DNA of 64,000 nucleotides from Geobacteraceae bacterium. GTDB lineage: Bacteria > Desulfobacterota > Desulfuromonadia > Geobacterales > Pseudopelobacteraceae. Of the stretch, positions 18,747 through 27,321 are shown one piece after another. The position numbers and the translations under genes were made by a program. The notes beneath the pieces are model-generated. The model did no database searches. It worked only from the letters and a program-made list of their open reading frames with translations, and was not told the DNA's origin. The DNA lies in contig DAHZCG010000003.1 in assembly GCA_027404165.1 (NCBI GenBank), positions 56,015 through 120,014 of the forward strand, written 5' to 3'. How positions within the stretch are numbered: position 1 is the first letter of the stretch; each line of letters begins with the position of its first letter.

Positions 18747-19112
18747 CTAAATTGTGATAGTCTCTCCGGGGCGGAGGCGGTCGCGGATGGGCTCAGTGGG
18801 TACGTCAAATGTTGCAGCCAATAGGTAAAAGAACAGTGCTACCAGCGCTACGATTAGAATCAGCAACGGCATGACCCGGATACGTAAATCATTCTGCATG
18901 GCAGGGAGAATCAGGCCAAATGCTGACAGAACCACTCCGTAACTTCCCATACATGCAGCCAAGAAAATCGCGAATTGATAAAGTCGCATTTCAGCGTCGT
19001 ATGACAGAGACAGGAAAGCACCCACCACACCGTGATAAAAACTGGAAATGACAATTATTATTAAAGCGGACAGTACCATGCGCATACCAGTTCGGAGTGT
19101 CCTTTTACGCAT
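18747..19112 (-). CDS. Small integral membrane protein, unknown
   Basis: 121 residues with about three hydrophobic segments: VLSALIIIVISSF, an AIFLAACMGSYGVVLSAFG stretch and LLILIVALVALFFYLLA. A basic N-terminus and the C-terminal tail RDRLRPGETITI flank them. The ATG at 19112 is preceded by GAGG at good spacing; an in-frame GTG at 19127 has no such site. It lies 21 bases after the yciO-like gene and is probably co-transcribed with it. I recognise no family. Confidence 0.65.
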   Translation of the reverse strand: MRKRTLRTGMRMVLSALIIIVISSFYHGVVGAFLSLSYDAEMRLYQFAIFLAACMGSYGVVLSAFGLILPAMQNDLRIRVMPLLILIVALVALFFYLLAATFDVPTEPIRDRLRPGETITI

Positions 19113-19133
19113 AAGAATCGCCCTCACAGGTGA

Positions 19134-19745
19134 TCATCGAGTACACCAGGATACATCGCCAAGGCCGGCACGCAGCAATTCAGGAACATCATTAACAAGG
19201 TTGATTACAGAACTGACATCCGTCATCAAAATATCTCCATCGATTACAATATCCAGTTGATTACCAAAGGTGTTTTCAATAACAAGCGGGTCGCCGACAG
19301 GATCCTCGCCTGAAAGATTGGCACTGGTAGTAATTATCGGATTTCCCAGAGCGAGAACCAGATCAATGCAGATGCGATTATCAGGAATCCTGATACCAAC
19401 CGTTTTCTGACGAGTCAGCAGTAAATCAGGGACATCGCGAGTTGCATTAAGTACAAAGGTAAATGGCCCCGGTAGATAGCGCTTCAGATATTTAAACGCG
19501 ACATTGCTCACACGGGCGTACTGGGCGACCTCCGAAACACTGGAACAAATGAAAGAAAAAGGCTTGATTCGCTCACGTCCTTTCATGCGGTAGATGCGCT
19601 CAATACCCTTTTTATTAAATATGGAGCAGCCGATACCATACGTGGTGTCCGTCGGATACGCAATAACCCCACCATCCCGCAGACATTGAGCGACACGGGA
19701 AATTTGATGTGGCTGCGGATGATCCGGATGAATAGGAAGTATCAT
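19134..19745 (-). CDS. YciO/Sua5/YrdC-family protein (threonylcarbamoyl-AMP synthase type)
   Basis: The 203-residue protein has the Sua5/YrdC dsRNA-binding fold signature: GGVIAYPTDTTYGIGCSIFN, the KGRERIKPFSFIC segment, the LPGPFTFVLNAT strand and the NPIITTSANLSGEDP motif. The family makes threonylcarbamoyl-AMP for tRNA t6A37. The YciO branch, which this length suggests, has a less certain role. It lies downstream of the pil locus behind a terminator and upstream of the small membrane protein. Confidence 0.88.
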   Translation of the reverse strand: MILPIHPDHPQPHQISRVAQCLRDGGVIAYPTDTTYGIGCSIFNKKGIERIYRMKGRERIKPFSFICSSVSEVAQYARVSNVAFKYLKRYLPGPFTFVLNATRDVPDLLLTRQKTVGIRIPDNRICIDLVLALGNPIITTSANLSGEDPVGDPLVIENTFGNQLDIVIDGDILMTDVSSVINLVNDVPELLRAGLGDVSWCTR

Positions 19746-19828
19746 TTATGTGATCCATGAAACAACTGAGATTGATAACGTTAGAGAGGTTAAAGCCTCT
19801 ATTTATCACGTTATTTGACTGGCACAAA

Positions 19829-19857
19829 AGATAAAGGGCGCAATAGAATGCGCCCTT
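19829..19857 (-). terminator. Terminator of the pilM-Q-lipoprotein operon
   Basis: AAGGGCGCA (19834-19842) and TGCGCCCTT (19849-19857) form a 9-bp stem followed on the minus strand by TATCTTTTG. It is placed 32 bases after the lipoprotein stop. Confidence 0.75.
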
Positions 19858-19888
19858 AAATATGTAAACTCAATGAACAGTAATAAAG

Positions 19889-20566
19889 CTATTTAAAGTA
19901 ATTTACAGTAACAGTTTTAGTCAAAGGCGTTGGAGTAGTTGAATCAGTTATAGTTACAGTTGCCGGAGGATTTGCAGCAACACCTGGTGAACTTGATGAC
20001 GGATTGACAAGCGATATTGTTAAAGTAGATGTATTCACTACTGCGCCTATGTCAGCAGTTGAAGATGCAACTGAATAGGGAGCGGTCCCGCCGGATATAG
20101 TTAGTTGTACCGGCGAAGGTAACGAAGTACTATCCGGAAACGTAACAGAAGATTGTGTCACAGCAATAGGAGGTGTATATTTTGGTACTATTACAAAAGT
20201 CGAGGACTTCATATCGCCAATGGAGGCAACTAACGAAACATAAGTCGAAGATGTATTATTCTGAACAACAACTAAACCATAAGTAAATGAATTGCTTCCA
20301 GAGGTAAGTGTCTGCCGATCGGTTAAAGTATTACCATTAGAATCAGATATCTGCAAAGAAACGATAACTCCTTGAGCGGACTTACCGGTTGGAGGAGCAT
20401 ATGTTACTGTTGTAGACACTGAATAAGTGCCATCTCCATTATCTTTTGCTGTAGGAGTGGTCAGCGTAAGAGCACCACTTGTATCAGTATTGCCACTGCC
20501 ACATGCTTGCAACATCATGAACATACACATTGTGAGTAGTATAATAATGTAACGATGAACTTTCAC
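19889..20566 (-). CDS. Secreted Ser/Thr-rich lipoprotein downstream of pilQ
   Basis: 225 residues from a GTG that follows AGGAGG. The signal peptide ends in the lipobox LQAC, giving a lipidated Cys followed by GSGN. The mature part is rich in Ser, Thr, Val and Pro and reads as two beta-sandwich (Ig/cadherin-like) modules, for example DGTYSVSTTVTYAPPTGKSAQG and, later, TISGGTAPYSV. The second module resembles a generic putative-Ig repeat. It begins 18 bases after pilQ, before the operon terminator, so a pilus-linked role (secretin partner, pilotin substitute or surface lipoprotein) is plausible but inferred. Confidence 0.75.
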   Translation of the reverse strand: MKVHRYIIILLTMCMFMMLQACGSGNTDTSGALTLTTPTAKDNGDGTYSVSTTVTYAPPTGKSAQGVIVSLQISDSNGNTLTDRQTLTSGSNSFTYGLVVVQNNTSSTYVSLVASIGDMKSSTFVIVPKYTPPIAVTQSSVTFPDSTSLPSPVQLTISGGTAPYSVASSTADIGAVVNTSTLTISLVNPSSSSPGVAANPPATVTITDSTTPTPLTKTVTVNYFK

Positions 20567-20584
20567 ACAACCTCCTAAAAACAA

Positions 20585-23350
20585 TCAAATCGTATTTAAT
20601 ATTCTGGGAGTAATAAAAATCAGCAACTCATTCTTAATCTTAGTCTTGTTATTGGATTTAAAGAGTTTCCCCAAGAAAGGAATATCCATCAAGTAAGGAA
20701 CACCATCATCAGATTCATTATCACTGTCTACGTAAATACCACCTATAACCGTCGTTTCCCCATCCCGTAACAACATCTCAGTCGTTGCCTGTTTTTTGTT
20801 AATTGCAGGCGCCGTACTTCCGCCAGTTGCTTGTCCAACAGAATCGTTTTTGGCATCGATCTTCATGCCGATAGTTCCATTGGCGTTTATATGCGGTGTA
20901 ACTTCAAGAGAGAGCGCTGCCTCGACAAACTTGGTTTCTACCTTATCCGAGGTTGCAGAGGTGTACGGAATCTGCTGACCTTGAGCTATCTTGGCGGTTT
21001 TATTATTAAGCGTGGCCACCTTTGGTGTTGATACTATTTTAATAAGACCAGCACTGGCCGCGGCGTTCAAACGCAGATCTAGAGAAATATTACTGGTCAG
21101 CGTTCCAAAGGAAATCCCCATTGCGCCACCTGAGTTACCTGAAACACCGGAAGTTGGGGACGCATTTGAAGCCTGGCCTCCAAAGCTTGTATCCAACTGG
21201 TTGATTCCCATAAACGAGGCGGAACCATCACGATAATGAATGCCCCAGTTTACACCGAGGCTTCTGGTAAATGTGGAAGTTGCCTCGACTATTCGTGCTT
21301 CGATCATAACCTGTTTTTCGGGGACATCAAGCTGATTGATCATCTTACGCATATCATCGATGACCTGAGGTATATCCTTTACAATTACTTTATTTGTACG
21401 AGTATCTTGAAGAATAGAACCACGATCAGTTTTAAGCGAATTCAGTTGCGTAACGATGCTTGAGACATCCGCATAGTTAATATTAAAGATTTCAGTCTTT
21501 AGTTCAATTGATCTTATTAATGCCTTCTTGATTTCAAGATCCTCATCGGCCTGAGACTTGAACTTGCCCTTACCCTTGATAATGATAATGTTTCCTTCTT
21601 CTCGTTTATCGAGACCTTTCGTATCCAGGATGATATCGAGAGCCTGGTCCCAGGGTACGTTAACAAGTTTTATGCTGATGGTTCCTGTGACATCATCACC
21701 GAGCACAAAGTTCTTATTACTGACTTCCGACAAAAGCTGAAAAATCTTGCGGACATCGGCGTCGGCAAATTCCAGTGTTACTTTCCTGCCTTTGTATACA
21801 TGCTCAGAGCCATGGTATTTAATTGCCGAATCTTCAACAGGAGACAATTCTGATACCAATTCGGAATCTTTCGTTAACGAGGAGGGTTTAGCAACCTTTG
21901 CGGCATGCACCTTGTTAGGATTCTGCAACGCTGCTGAGACCGTATCTGCAGTTAAACCATCGGGATTTTTAAAATCCACAAAGAGCATGTCGCCTTCATG
22001 CCTGAATGTAAAAGGCGCATCAACGCGCATTGCAATTCGAATTTTGGTATTGATGCCTTTTCTTGTCTTGATAAGAAGTGGTGTGATGCGTAAGACCGGG
22101 GTTACGAATGATTGAGTCTCTAAAGAACGTTGAAGATGCTTGGACAAGCCGGCATTTTTGATTGTTAGCGTAACAAATCCAGGGGTTTTGACCGGCTGAT
22201 CGACTGCAACAGCCCCAGTAACCTTCACAGCGATGCGAGAAACGCCATCAATAACCTGAAAATCAATCATCTCAACTCTAGCAGGGCCAGTAAACACTTC
22301 ATTACTTACTTTCTTAGCAATTATCGGCTTAACAACAGCAACTGGCGCTGGCTGCTCTGCGAGCTTTTCGTGTACTGGTTTTAAAGGCTGAGCAGGTGTA
22401 GATACAACTGCATTTAAAGTTGTTACTGGTGTAACAGTGCTTTTTCCAGAGTGGGTTGCCACCAGAGTAGTATTCGGATTTTCATTTGGTTGTACATTTA
22501 GGGCAACAATTAAACCTTCGGCTGTCTTCTTTGTTGAAACTTCCGGAAACGTTCCATTGACGGAATCAAGAACGACACGAACTTTATCAGGATAGAGGCC
22601 GATGCGGGCTGAGGCTACTCCTGCCGAATTGAGCGGAATAATCCGCGAAGAAAGTGCAAGTTGCGTATCCAATAGATCTACCACAAAACGCTCTGGCTTA
22701 TTAAGACGGAATGTTTTGAAATCAGCGACACCGCCATCAACTGAAAGAAGTATCGAATTATTAGAAGCTGTAACAGAGGTTAATTTCCTGGTGACAGTCA
22801 CGGGTTGAACAGTGGGAGCAACAACCACTGAGGGCTTTATAGTATTTTGGTTCGAAGATAGTGCTGTCGGCTTGGCAGGTGAGAGCGTATTGGGGGTTGT
22901 AGAAAGGCTCGGAAATGAAATTCTCAACTCATTAGGCTTTGAAGCTGTTATAACTGCTTCAGCATCAGTTTTGAGCTCAATATCAACACGGGTAAGCACT
23001 CCGGCATCAGTATCAAAGCGCGTCGCGGTTACTGTTTTAAAATTGCCTTTATTGAATATTTGAGGAGTTACAAATTCACCTTGAGTAGCCTGTGAAAGGT
23101 CCAGCACCAGACGCAATGGATTAGTTGTTTTATAGCTGGTATATGTCGTTGGCGATGATAGATTTATAACAAGCTCCGTCGCATCCCCTTCGCCAGAAGC
23201 ACGAATCGACTTGATCGAAGCAAGCTTGCCAAGGGAAGACTTAATGCCAAGCTGCGCTGATTCGGCTTTGCCCGGCGTTGCAGTCACAAGACCTGACGAC
23301 ACAACAATGCTAAGCGCAAGGATCATCAATGCTTTTGTCATCCACATCAT
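20585..23350 (-). CDS. pilQ: Type IV pilus secretin PilQ
   Basis: Outer-membrane channel through which the pilus passes. 921 residues: a signal peptide, AMIN domains in the N-terminal half (peptidoglycan-binding, for example ATELVINLSSPTTYTSY and the VEMIDFQVIDGVSRIAVKV segment), an STN/N0 domain (ADVRKIFQLLSEVSNKNFVL), an N1 domain (FNINYADVSSIVTQL) and the secretin core ending VPYLMDIPFLGKLFKS and LLIFITPRIL. The ATG at 23350 has AGGAG at seven bases. It is the last Pil assembly gene of pilMNOPQ. Confidence 0.96.
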   Translation of the reverse strand: MMWMTKALMILALSIVVSSGLVTATPGKAESAQLGIKSSLGKLASIKSIRASGEGDATELVINLSSPTTYTSYKTTNPLRLVLDLSQATQGEFVTPQIFNKGNFKTVTATRFDTDAGVLTRVDIELKTDAEAVITASKPNELRISFPSLSTTPNTLSPAKPTALSSNQNTIKPSVVVAPTVQPVTVTRKLTSVTASNNSILLSVDGGVADFKTFRLNKPERFVVDLLDTQLALSSRIIPLNSAGVASARIGLYPDKVRVVLDSVNGTFPEVSTKKTAEGLIVALNVQPNENPNTTLVATHSGKSTVTPVTTLNAVVSTPAQPLKPVHEKLAEQPAPVAVVKPIIAKKVSNEVFTGPARVEMIDFQVIDGVSRIAVKVTGAVAVDQPVKTPGFVTLTIKNAGLSKHLQRSLETQSFVTPVLRITPLLIKTRKGINTKIRIAMRVDAPFTFRHEGDMLFVDFKNPDGLTADTVSAALQNPNKVHAAKVAKPSSLTKDSELVSELSPVEDSAIKYHGSEHVYKGRKVTLEFADADVRKIFQLLSEVSNKNFVLGDDVTGTISIKLVNVPWDQALDIILDTKGLDKREEGNIIIIKGKGKFKSQADEDLEIKKALIRSIELKTEIFNINYADVSSIVTQLNSLKTDRGSILQDTRTNKVIVKDIPQVIDDMRKMINQLDVPEKQVMIEARIVEATSTFTRSLGVNWGIHYRDGSASFMGINQLDTSFGGQASNASPTSGVSGNSGGAMGISFGTLTSNISLDLRLNAAASAGLIKIVSTPKVATLNNKTAKIAQGQQIPYTSATSDKVETKFVEAALSLEVTPHINANGTIGMKIDAKNDSVGQATGGSTAPAINKKQATTEMLLRDGETTVIGGIYVDSDNESDDGVPYLMDIPFLGKLFKSNNKTKIKNELLIFITPRILNTI

Positions 23351-23361
23351 GCGAAAACTCC

Positions 23362-23913
23362 TTATTGTTTCCTGGGGAGGGTGATCTTAATGTGTTCTTT
23401 ACGCACCCTGCCGCTATCATCCTTAAATTGTTCAACAACATCAACGCCACTCGTACTAATCGAAGTTACACGCCCATCATTTCTTCCTATCGTCATACCT
23501 ACCTTCAGTACATAGCCCTTACCATTAGGGTCAACCACCATTGCATGATTTTCCTTACCACCCGTTACAATTCCGATCAATTTAAACTGACTGACATCGA
23601 AACTGTGAATGGGAAGTCCCGATTGTAAAGACTTTTTGAGATCTGCAGGGGCTGATTTTGCAACAACAAAAGGCTTAAAAGGGTCTTTTTTGTTACTGAA
23701 GTCAAATAAATTGCCCGGTTGTTGGTTATTCGATTTAAGAGCGGAACTGACAGGCTTTTGTACGGGTTTAGGCATTTTTTGCACAGCAACAGCGGGAGCA
23801 ACAGCCGGAGACTGTGTACCTTTATTACAGCCGATAAAAAGCACTGTAATGCTCAGTAAAACTGAGATTTCGCAAATGCGGTTATTTTTTAGGAGGAGCA
23901 TTTTTCTTTTCAT
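23362..23913 (-). CDS. pilP: Pilus assembly lipoprotein PilP
   Basis: Inner-membrane lipoprotein linking PilNO to PilQ. The signal ends in the lipobox FIGC. The conserved PilP core follows (KKDPFKPFV, FKLIGIVTGGKENHAMVVDP, GYVLKVGMTIGRNDGRVTSI). The start overlaps the pilO end by 32 bases. The ATG at 23913 is preferred for its compact signal peptide; ATG at 23901 or an upstream codon at 23955 are alternatives. It is 11 bases upstream of pilQ. Confidence 0.9.
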   Translation of the reverse strand: MKRKMLLLKNNRICEISVLLSITVLFIGCNKGTQSPAVAPAVAVQKMPKPVQKPVSSALKSNNQQPGNLFDFSNKKDPFKPFVVAKSAPADLKKSLQSGLPIHSFDVSQFKLIGIVTGGKENHAMVVDPNGKGYVLKVGMTIGRNDGRVTSISTSGVDVVEQFKDDSGRVRKEHIKITLPRKQ

Positions 23914-24499
23914 CCTTAATCTCTTTCTTATCAAGGAAGCGGAATGTAGTGGCAAGGCACGAAACCTTCATCATCATCCTATTGTTGACATTTTTAATAT
24001 CGGAAAAAGCCACATTGGTGATATTGATAATTCTCGGCAGATTGGAAACCATGGCAAAGAAGTTTGCTACGCTGAAATATGTACCGGAAATCACAATATC
24101 AACGGGTACTTCCGCATAAAAATCTTTAACCACTTCGCCCTTTGGTCTGAAAACCAAAAAATCAAGTCCGGCGCTTTTTCCAAGATCTGTTATATTTGTC
24201 AACAATGACGGTATTTCTTTAGAATTTGGGAGCTCCGTCAACGCTTGAGCCAATTCAAGGTTCAACTGATCATATTCTTTTTGCAACTTTGGCAAATTAC
24301 CAGCTATCCGGGTTTTGTCATCTATTTCTGATTGAAGTTTGCTTAATTCAATTTGCAACCCACTAAGTTCTTTGTGCTTTGGCAGATATAGAAACCAGAC
24401 CAGAGCGGCAGCCTCAAGCATAGCGACCAAAACAAGAATAAGAATCTTCTGTTTTGTCGGCAACTTGAGTATTTTTTCTAATTGAGGGTCCATATCCAA
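23882..24499 (-). CDS. pilO: Pilus assembly protein PilO
   Basis: Bitopic inner-membrane protein that pairs with PilN in the alignment complex. 205 residues: a short cytosolic N-terminus, one TM segment (ILILVLVAMLEAAALVWFLY), a coiled coil (ELSGLQIELSKLQSEIDDK) and a ferredoxin-like periplasmic domain. It has Lys/Pro-rich residues at the C-terminus. Confidence 0.93.
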   Translation of the reverse strand: MDMDPQLEKILKLPTKQKILILVLVAMLEAAALVWFLYLPKHKELSGLQIELSKLQSEIDDKTRIAGNLPKLQKEYDQLNLELAQALTELPNSKEIPSLLTNITDLGKSAGLDFLVFRPKGEVVKDFYAEVPVDIVISGTYFSVANFFAMVSNLPRIINITNVAFSDIKNVNNRMMMKVSCLATTFRFLDKKEIKDEKKNAPPKK

Positions 24500-24521
24500 T
24501 CCATCCTGAATAAGAAAGAAA

Positions 24522-25103
24522 CTATTTTTTTGTATTTATTACAGCTGCTGGCTGTAGTACGACTGATGATTTAAGCCGACACGTTAACTCAAAACTTTTG
24601 ACCTTGCTGCCTGATATTTCTTTCTGCTCAGATACAATCAGTTCAACACCGGTAAAATCATTTGACGATTGAATATTTCGCATAAACTGAGCAATCAAAT
24701 CATCTTTAACAGCAATGCCTGCTATCTTGATGTTATCGCCGGTTTCTGTATAAGCTGTTAACCACAGTTGTTCTGGAGTAATTTCGCTTATTGTTGCAAG
24801 GCGCTGAGCAGGGCCTGTCTTATTTTTACGTAACTGTGATAATACATCTAATTTTTTATTGACCTGTTCTTTGAGGTTTTTCAGTTCTTCCAATTTGCCG
24901 ATTTTGACTTTCAATTCATTAATCCTGCTATTTGCTGCCGCAATATCGTTCTTTGCAGATGATATTTGTCCAAGCTTAACCGCATACAAGGCACCACAAA
25001 TAACAAAAACCACAATCAGAGTAATGCAGAAAATTGTTATCTGCTGGACTGCTGTTTCCTTCTTCTTTGCAGCTCTGACCGGTAAAAGATTAATCTTTAT
25101 CAT
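24522..25103 (-). CDS. pilN: Pilus assembly protein PilN
   Basis: Inner-membrane partner of PilO; its N-terminal IKINLLPVR motif docks onto PilM. 193 residues: INLLP motif, one TM segment (FCITLIVVFVICGALYAV), a coiled coil and a periplasmic ferredoxin-like domain (WLTAYTETGDNIKIAGIA). The start overlaps the pilM stop (ATGA). Confidence 0.94.
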   Translation of the reverse strand: MIKINLLPVRAAKKKETAVQQITIFCITLIVVFVICGALYAVKLGQISSAKNDIAAANSRINELKVKIGKLEELKNLKEQVNKKLDVLSQLRKNKTGPAQRLATISEITPEQLWLTAYTETGDNIKIAGIAVKDDLIAQFMRNIQSSNDFTGVELIVSEQKEISGSKVKSFELTCRLKSSVVLQPAAVINTKK

Positions 25104-26155
25104 TTGTCTCCTACCCTCCTAATAGCAAGCCCGACCGTCACTGCCATAAACGGGCCGATTTCCTGAAGGTATTCAGAGTCAAAGTCCTTTTCATTATATT
25201 TTAGCCTTGCAAATGGATTAATTACTTCAACAGCCAGACCTGTTTTATCGGTTATTACCTCAATAAGCTTATAGACCTTTGACCCGCCACCGCTTAAAAG
25301 TATTTTGGTAATACGATCGTCATTCGCTGTTGAATTATAAAAATCGAGTGAACGTCGAATCTCCTGGCTGATGGTCTCATTTACCTTGCTAAGCACATCA
25401 AGAAGCGCAGCACTATGAGCCTCATGTGCCAGTATTTTTATTGACTCAGCTTCAGAACTGCTCAGGCCCATCTGTTTTTGAATCTCTTCCGTGTAAAGAT
25501 TGCCCCCCATCTGTACATCACGGGTAAACAAGGTAACACCGCTTTTAATAACATTGATATTCATGACGCTTGCACCAATATTAATCAGCGCAATAACGTC
25601 TTCTACACCCGTATCATGATTCATCTCAAATGCATTCTGCACCGCAAAAGAGTCGACATCAACCACCGACAGATGCAATCCGGATTCATTAAACACAGCA
25701 ACATAATCATTGATAATATCTTTTTTGCTGGCTACCAGCAGAACATTCATCTTGGAAGGGTCTATGCTGTCGGGAGACAGGATTTGGAAATCCATATTGA
25801 CATCATTGATATCAAAAGGGATGTATTGTTCCGCTTCCCAGGTTATTTGATCCTCAAGCTCTTCAAGGGGCATAGCGGGGAGAATGATTTTACGAATAAT
25901 GACTGAATTGCCCGAAATGGAGCAGGCTACATCCTTTACCTTGATCCCCAGGCTAGTGATAAGGTTATGAATAGCCCCCACAATTGCAGAACTATCCATA
26001 AGCGTGTTATCGACTATTGCTTCCGGCGGAAGCGGGATAATTCCGACATTTAGCAACTGATAGGAACCCTTCAGATCTCTAAGCTGAACGAGCTTAACCG
26101 AGCTAGATCCGATATCTATACCAACAACCTCTTTTGTCTTGCTAAAAAGAAACAT
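25100..26155 (-). CDS. pilM: Pilus assembly actin-like ATPase PilM
   Basis: Cytosolic actin-fold protein that binds PilN and nucleotide. 351 residues with the phosphate motif VGIDIGSSSVKLVQL, the ITWEAEQYIPFDINDV segment and a C-terminal LSGGGSKVYKLIEVI adenosine motif. First pil gene after the XRE regulator (18-base gap). Confidence 0.96.
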   Translation of the reverse strand: MFLFSKTKEVVGIDIGSSSVKLVQLRDLKGSYQLLNVGIIPLPPEAIVDNTLMDSSAIVGAIHNLITSLGIKVKDVACSISGNSVIIRKIILPAMPLEELEDQITWEAEQYIPFDINDVNMDFQILSPDSIDPSKMNVLLVASKKDIINDYVAVFNESGLHLSVVDVDSFAVQNAFEMNHDTGVEDVIALINIGASVMNINVIKSGVTLFTRDVQMGGNLYTEEIQKQMGLSSSEAESIKILAHEAHSAALLDVLSKVNETISQEIRRSLDFYNSTANDDRITKILLSGGGSKVYKLIEVITDKTGLAVEVINPFARLKYNEKDFDSEYLQEIGPFMAVTVGLAIRRVGDK

Positions 26156-26173
26156 ATCTCATTCCCATCGCAA

Positions 26174-26374
26174 TCAATCCTGAAATACTTTTTCTTTTTC
26201 ATCCAGTGAAAAGCCAAGGGCCAGTATTATTTTACGCATTGTTTCAAGGCGGCAAGGCTCACCTCGCTCGACCCTATCTACCGTAAGCGAAGAGACACCC
26301 GCCTTGCGGGCCAGCTCTGCCTTGCTTAAAAGGCGTGATTCGCGAATTGATTTTACATTGTTACGAGGCTTCAT
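26174..26374 (-). CDS. XRE-type HTH transcriptional regulator
   Basis: 66 residues, essentially a single Cro/CI helix-turn-helix: IRESRLLSKAELARKAGVSS, then LTVDRVERGEPCRLETMRKI. The conserved position at the head of pilMNOPQ suggests control of this operon. A palindrome 45 bases upstream (26420-26437) is a candidate operator. Short, with no ligand domain. Confidence 0.85.
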   Translation of the reverse strand: MKPRNNVKSIRESRLLSKAELARKAGVSSLTVDRVERGEPCRLETMRKIILALGFSLDEKEKVFQD

Positions 26375-26419
26375 TTTTGCACATTATCCATATAATTTTT
26401 CAATGATGTACTTCTTTTA

Positions 26420-26437
26420 CAATAATTATAAATATTG
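26420..26437. promoter_or_regulatory. Palindromic putative operator upstream of the XRE regulator
   Basis: An 18-base near-perfect inverted repeat (half-sites CAATAATTA and CAATATTTA, 8 of 9 matching) lies just upstream of the regulator start, in an AT-rich stretch. A TTGACA box on the minus strand overlaps its upstream edge. It suits autoregulation by an HTH dimer; this is inferred. Confidence 0.4.
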
Positions 26438-26504
26438 TCAAGTTTTTTTATACAATTATATATTATATTAAGAAACAATATTTTTATAGTCAGATTTCCT
26501 ATTG

Positions 26505-26535
26505 ATTATATCTGAAGTCATCTCTCATTGGCCAA
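26505..26535 (-). promoter_or_regulatory. Weak candidate promoter for the regulator-pilMNOPQ operon
   Basis: On the minus strand a perfect TATAAT (26505-26510) is preceded, 19 bases upstream, by TTGGCC (26530-26535). The spacing is long. The rest of the 238-base gap 26375-26612 is AT-rich without other recognisable elements. Confidence 0.3.
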
Positions 26536-26612
26536 AACACAAGCACTTGAAAAAGATATCACTGCACTCGTTAAGTGTTTGTATGTTATACGATGAGACT
26601 TGTAACTCTTCG

Positions 26613-27299
26613 TTAATATGCATACAGAACAGATACATTGGATTTCTCCATTGGATTTGTTTCTTTTTCGCCCTGTACATCGATGCGATACGTGTATGGT
26701 ATTTGCTTTATAGCAGCTCCTCCCCCCCCCCCAGTATATGGCGTTTGATAGGCTACCCCAGAAGCGTCATCGAAACCACCACTATCTGCGGCAGTCAGCA
26801 TTGAACCTGCCGAGGTATCGGTATTACCTGCCGTTGCTTCAAGAATTTTTGCATACACTTTATAATGCTGGCCGGTTGCAGCTCCCTTGAGAAGAAAGGT
26901 CATGTCGGGGGACGTTTTGATTGAGGCTATATCCATGGATTTTTGAGCCGCTGAACATTTCGTCCAGTTTGTGGTTGGCGAACTCAGTTTTTGCCTCAGA
27001 CAATCATCTGAGGTTGATACGGCAAGATTGATGTTGCCATAGCTATTAACCAACTGGCTTGACATCCCGCCGGCTGAAGAATAATTCTTCCAGGCATTTC
27101 CGATAAGATCAAACGCCATAAACTCACTACCGCCATACGTAGCTTCGGTGACACTCTGGTACCTTTTGGTAGCAGCAGAGATTTTCATGGACTGAGTCAA
27201 GACATAAAACAGTGCCATGACAATCCCAAGGATAACCAACGTCAGCATAAGGGACGTCACTAAAGCGATGCCCTTGTTGTTTGATACTATTAATTTCAT
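26613..27299 (-). CDS. pilX: Minor pilin PilX-like
   Basis: 228 residues from the ATG at 27299, which follows AAGG at seven bases; an in-frame ATG at 27320 is an alternative. The prepilin-like leader MKLIVSNNKG is followed by IALVTSLMLTLVILGIVMALF. It has Thr instead of Glu at mature position 5, as in PilX/GspK-type tip pilins. The PilX N-terminal family is followed by a Cys-containing soluble domain. A G11 homopolymer (coding strand) at about codon 190 makes the last ~37 residues frameshift-prone. Last of the fimU-pilV-pilW-pilX series. Confidence 0.8.
   Translation of the reverse strand: MKLIVSNNKGIALVTSLMLTLVILGIVMALFYVLTQSMKISAATKRYQSVTEATYGGSEFMAFDLIGNAWKNYSSAGGMSSQLVNSYGNINLAVSTSDDCLRQKLSSPTTNWTKCSAAQKSMDIASIKTSPDMTFLLKGAATGQHYKVYAKILEATAGNTDTSAGSMLTAADSGGFDDASGVAYQTPYTGGGGGAAIKQIPYTYRIDVQGEKETNPMEKSNVSVLYAY
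26722..26732. repeat. 11-base C/G homopolymer inside pilX
   Basis: Eleven consecutive C's on the plus strand (G11 in the pilX coding strand), encoding Gly codons. Loss of one base gives a TAA four codons past the tract. Gain of one base reads into another frame past the normal stop. Confidence 0.9.
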
Positions 27300-27321
27300 A
27301 GCTGGACCTTGTCTGTACATT

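Noticed and set aside
26375..26612. Possible GEMM-I (c-di-GMP/cGAMP) riboswitch ahead of the pil operon
   Set aside because: Such riboswitches occur before pil genes in Geobacter, but the conserved core (GCAAAGCC-like segment and receptor) is not visible here on either strand.
26502..26804. 100-codon plus-strand frame overlapping the pilX 3' end
   Set aside because: Contains the homopolymer tract in antisense, has no ribosome site and no recognisable motif.
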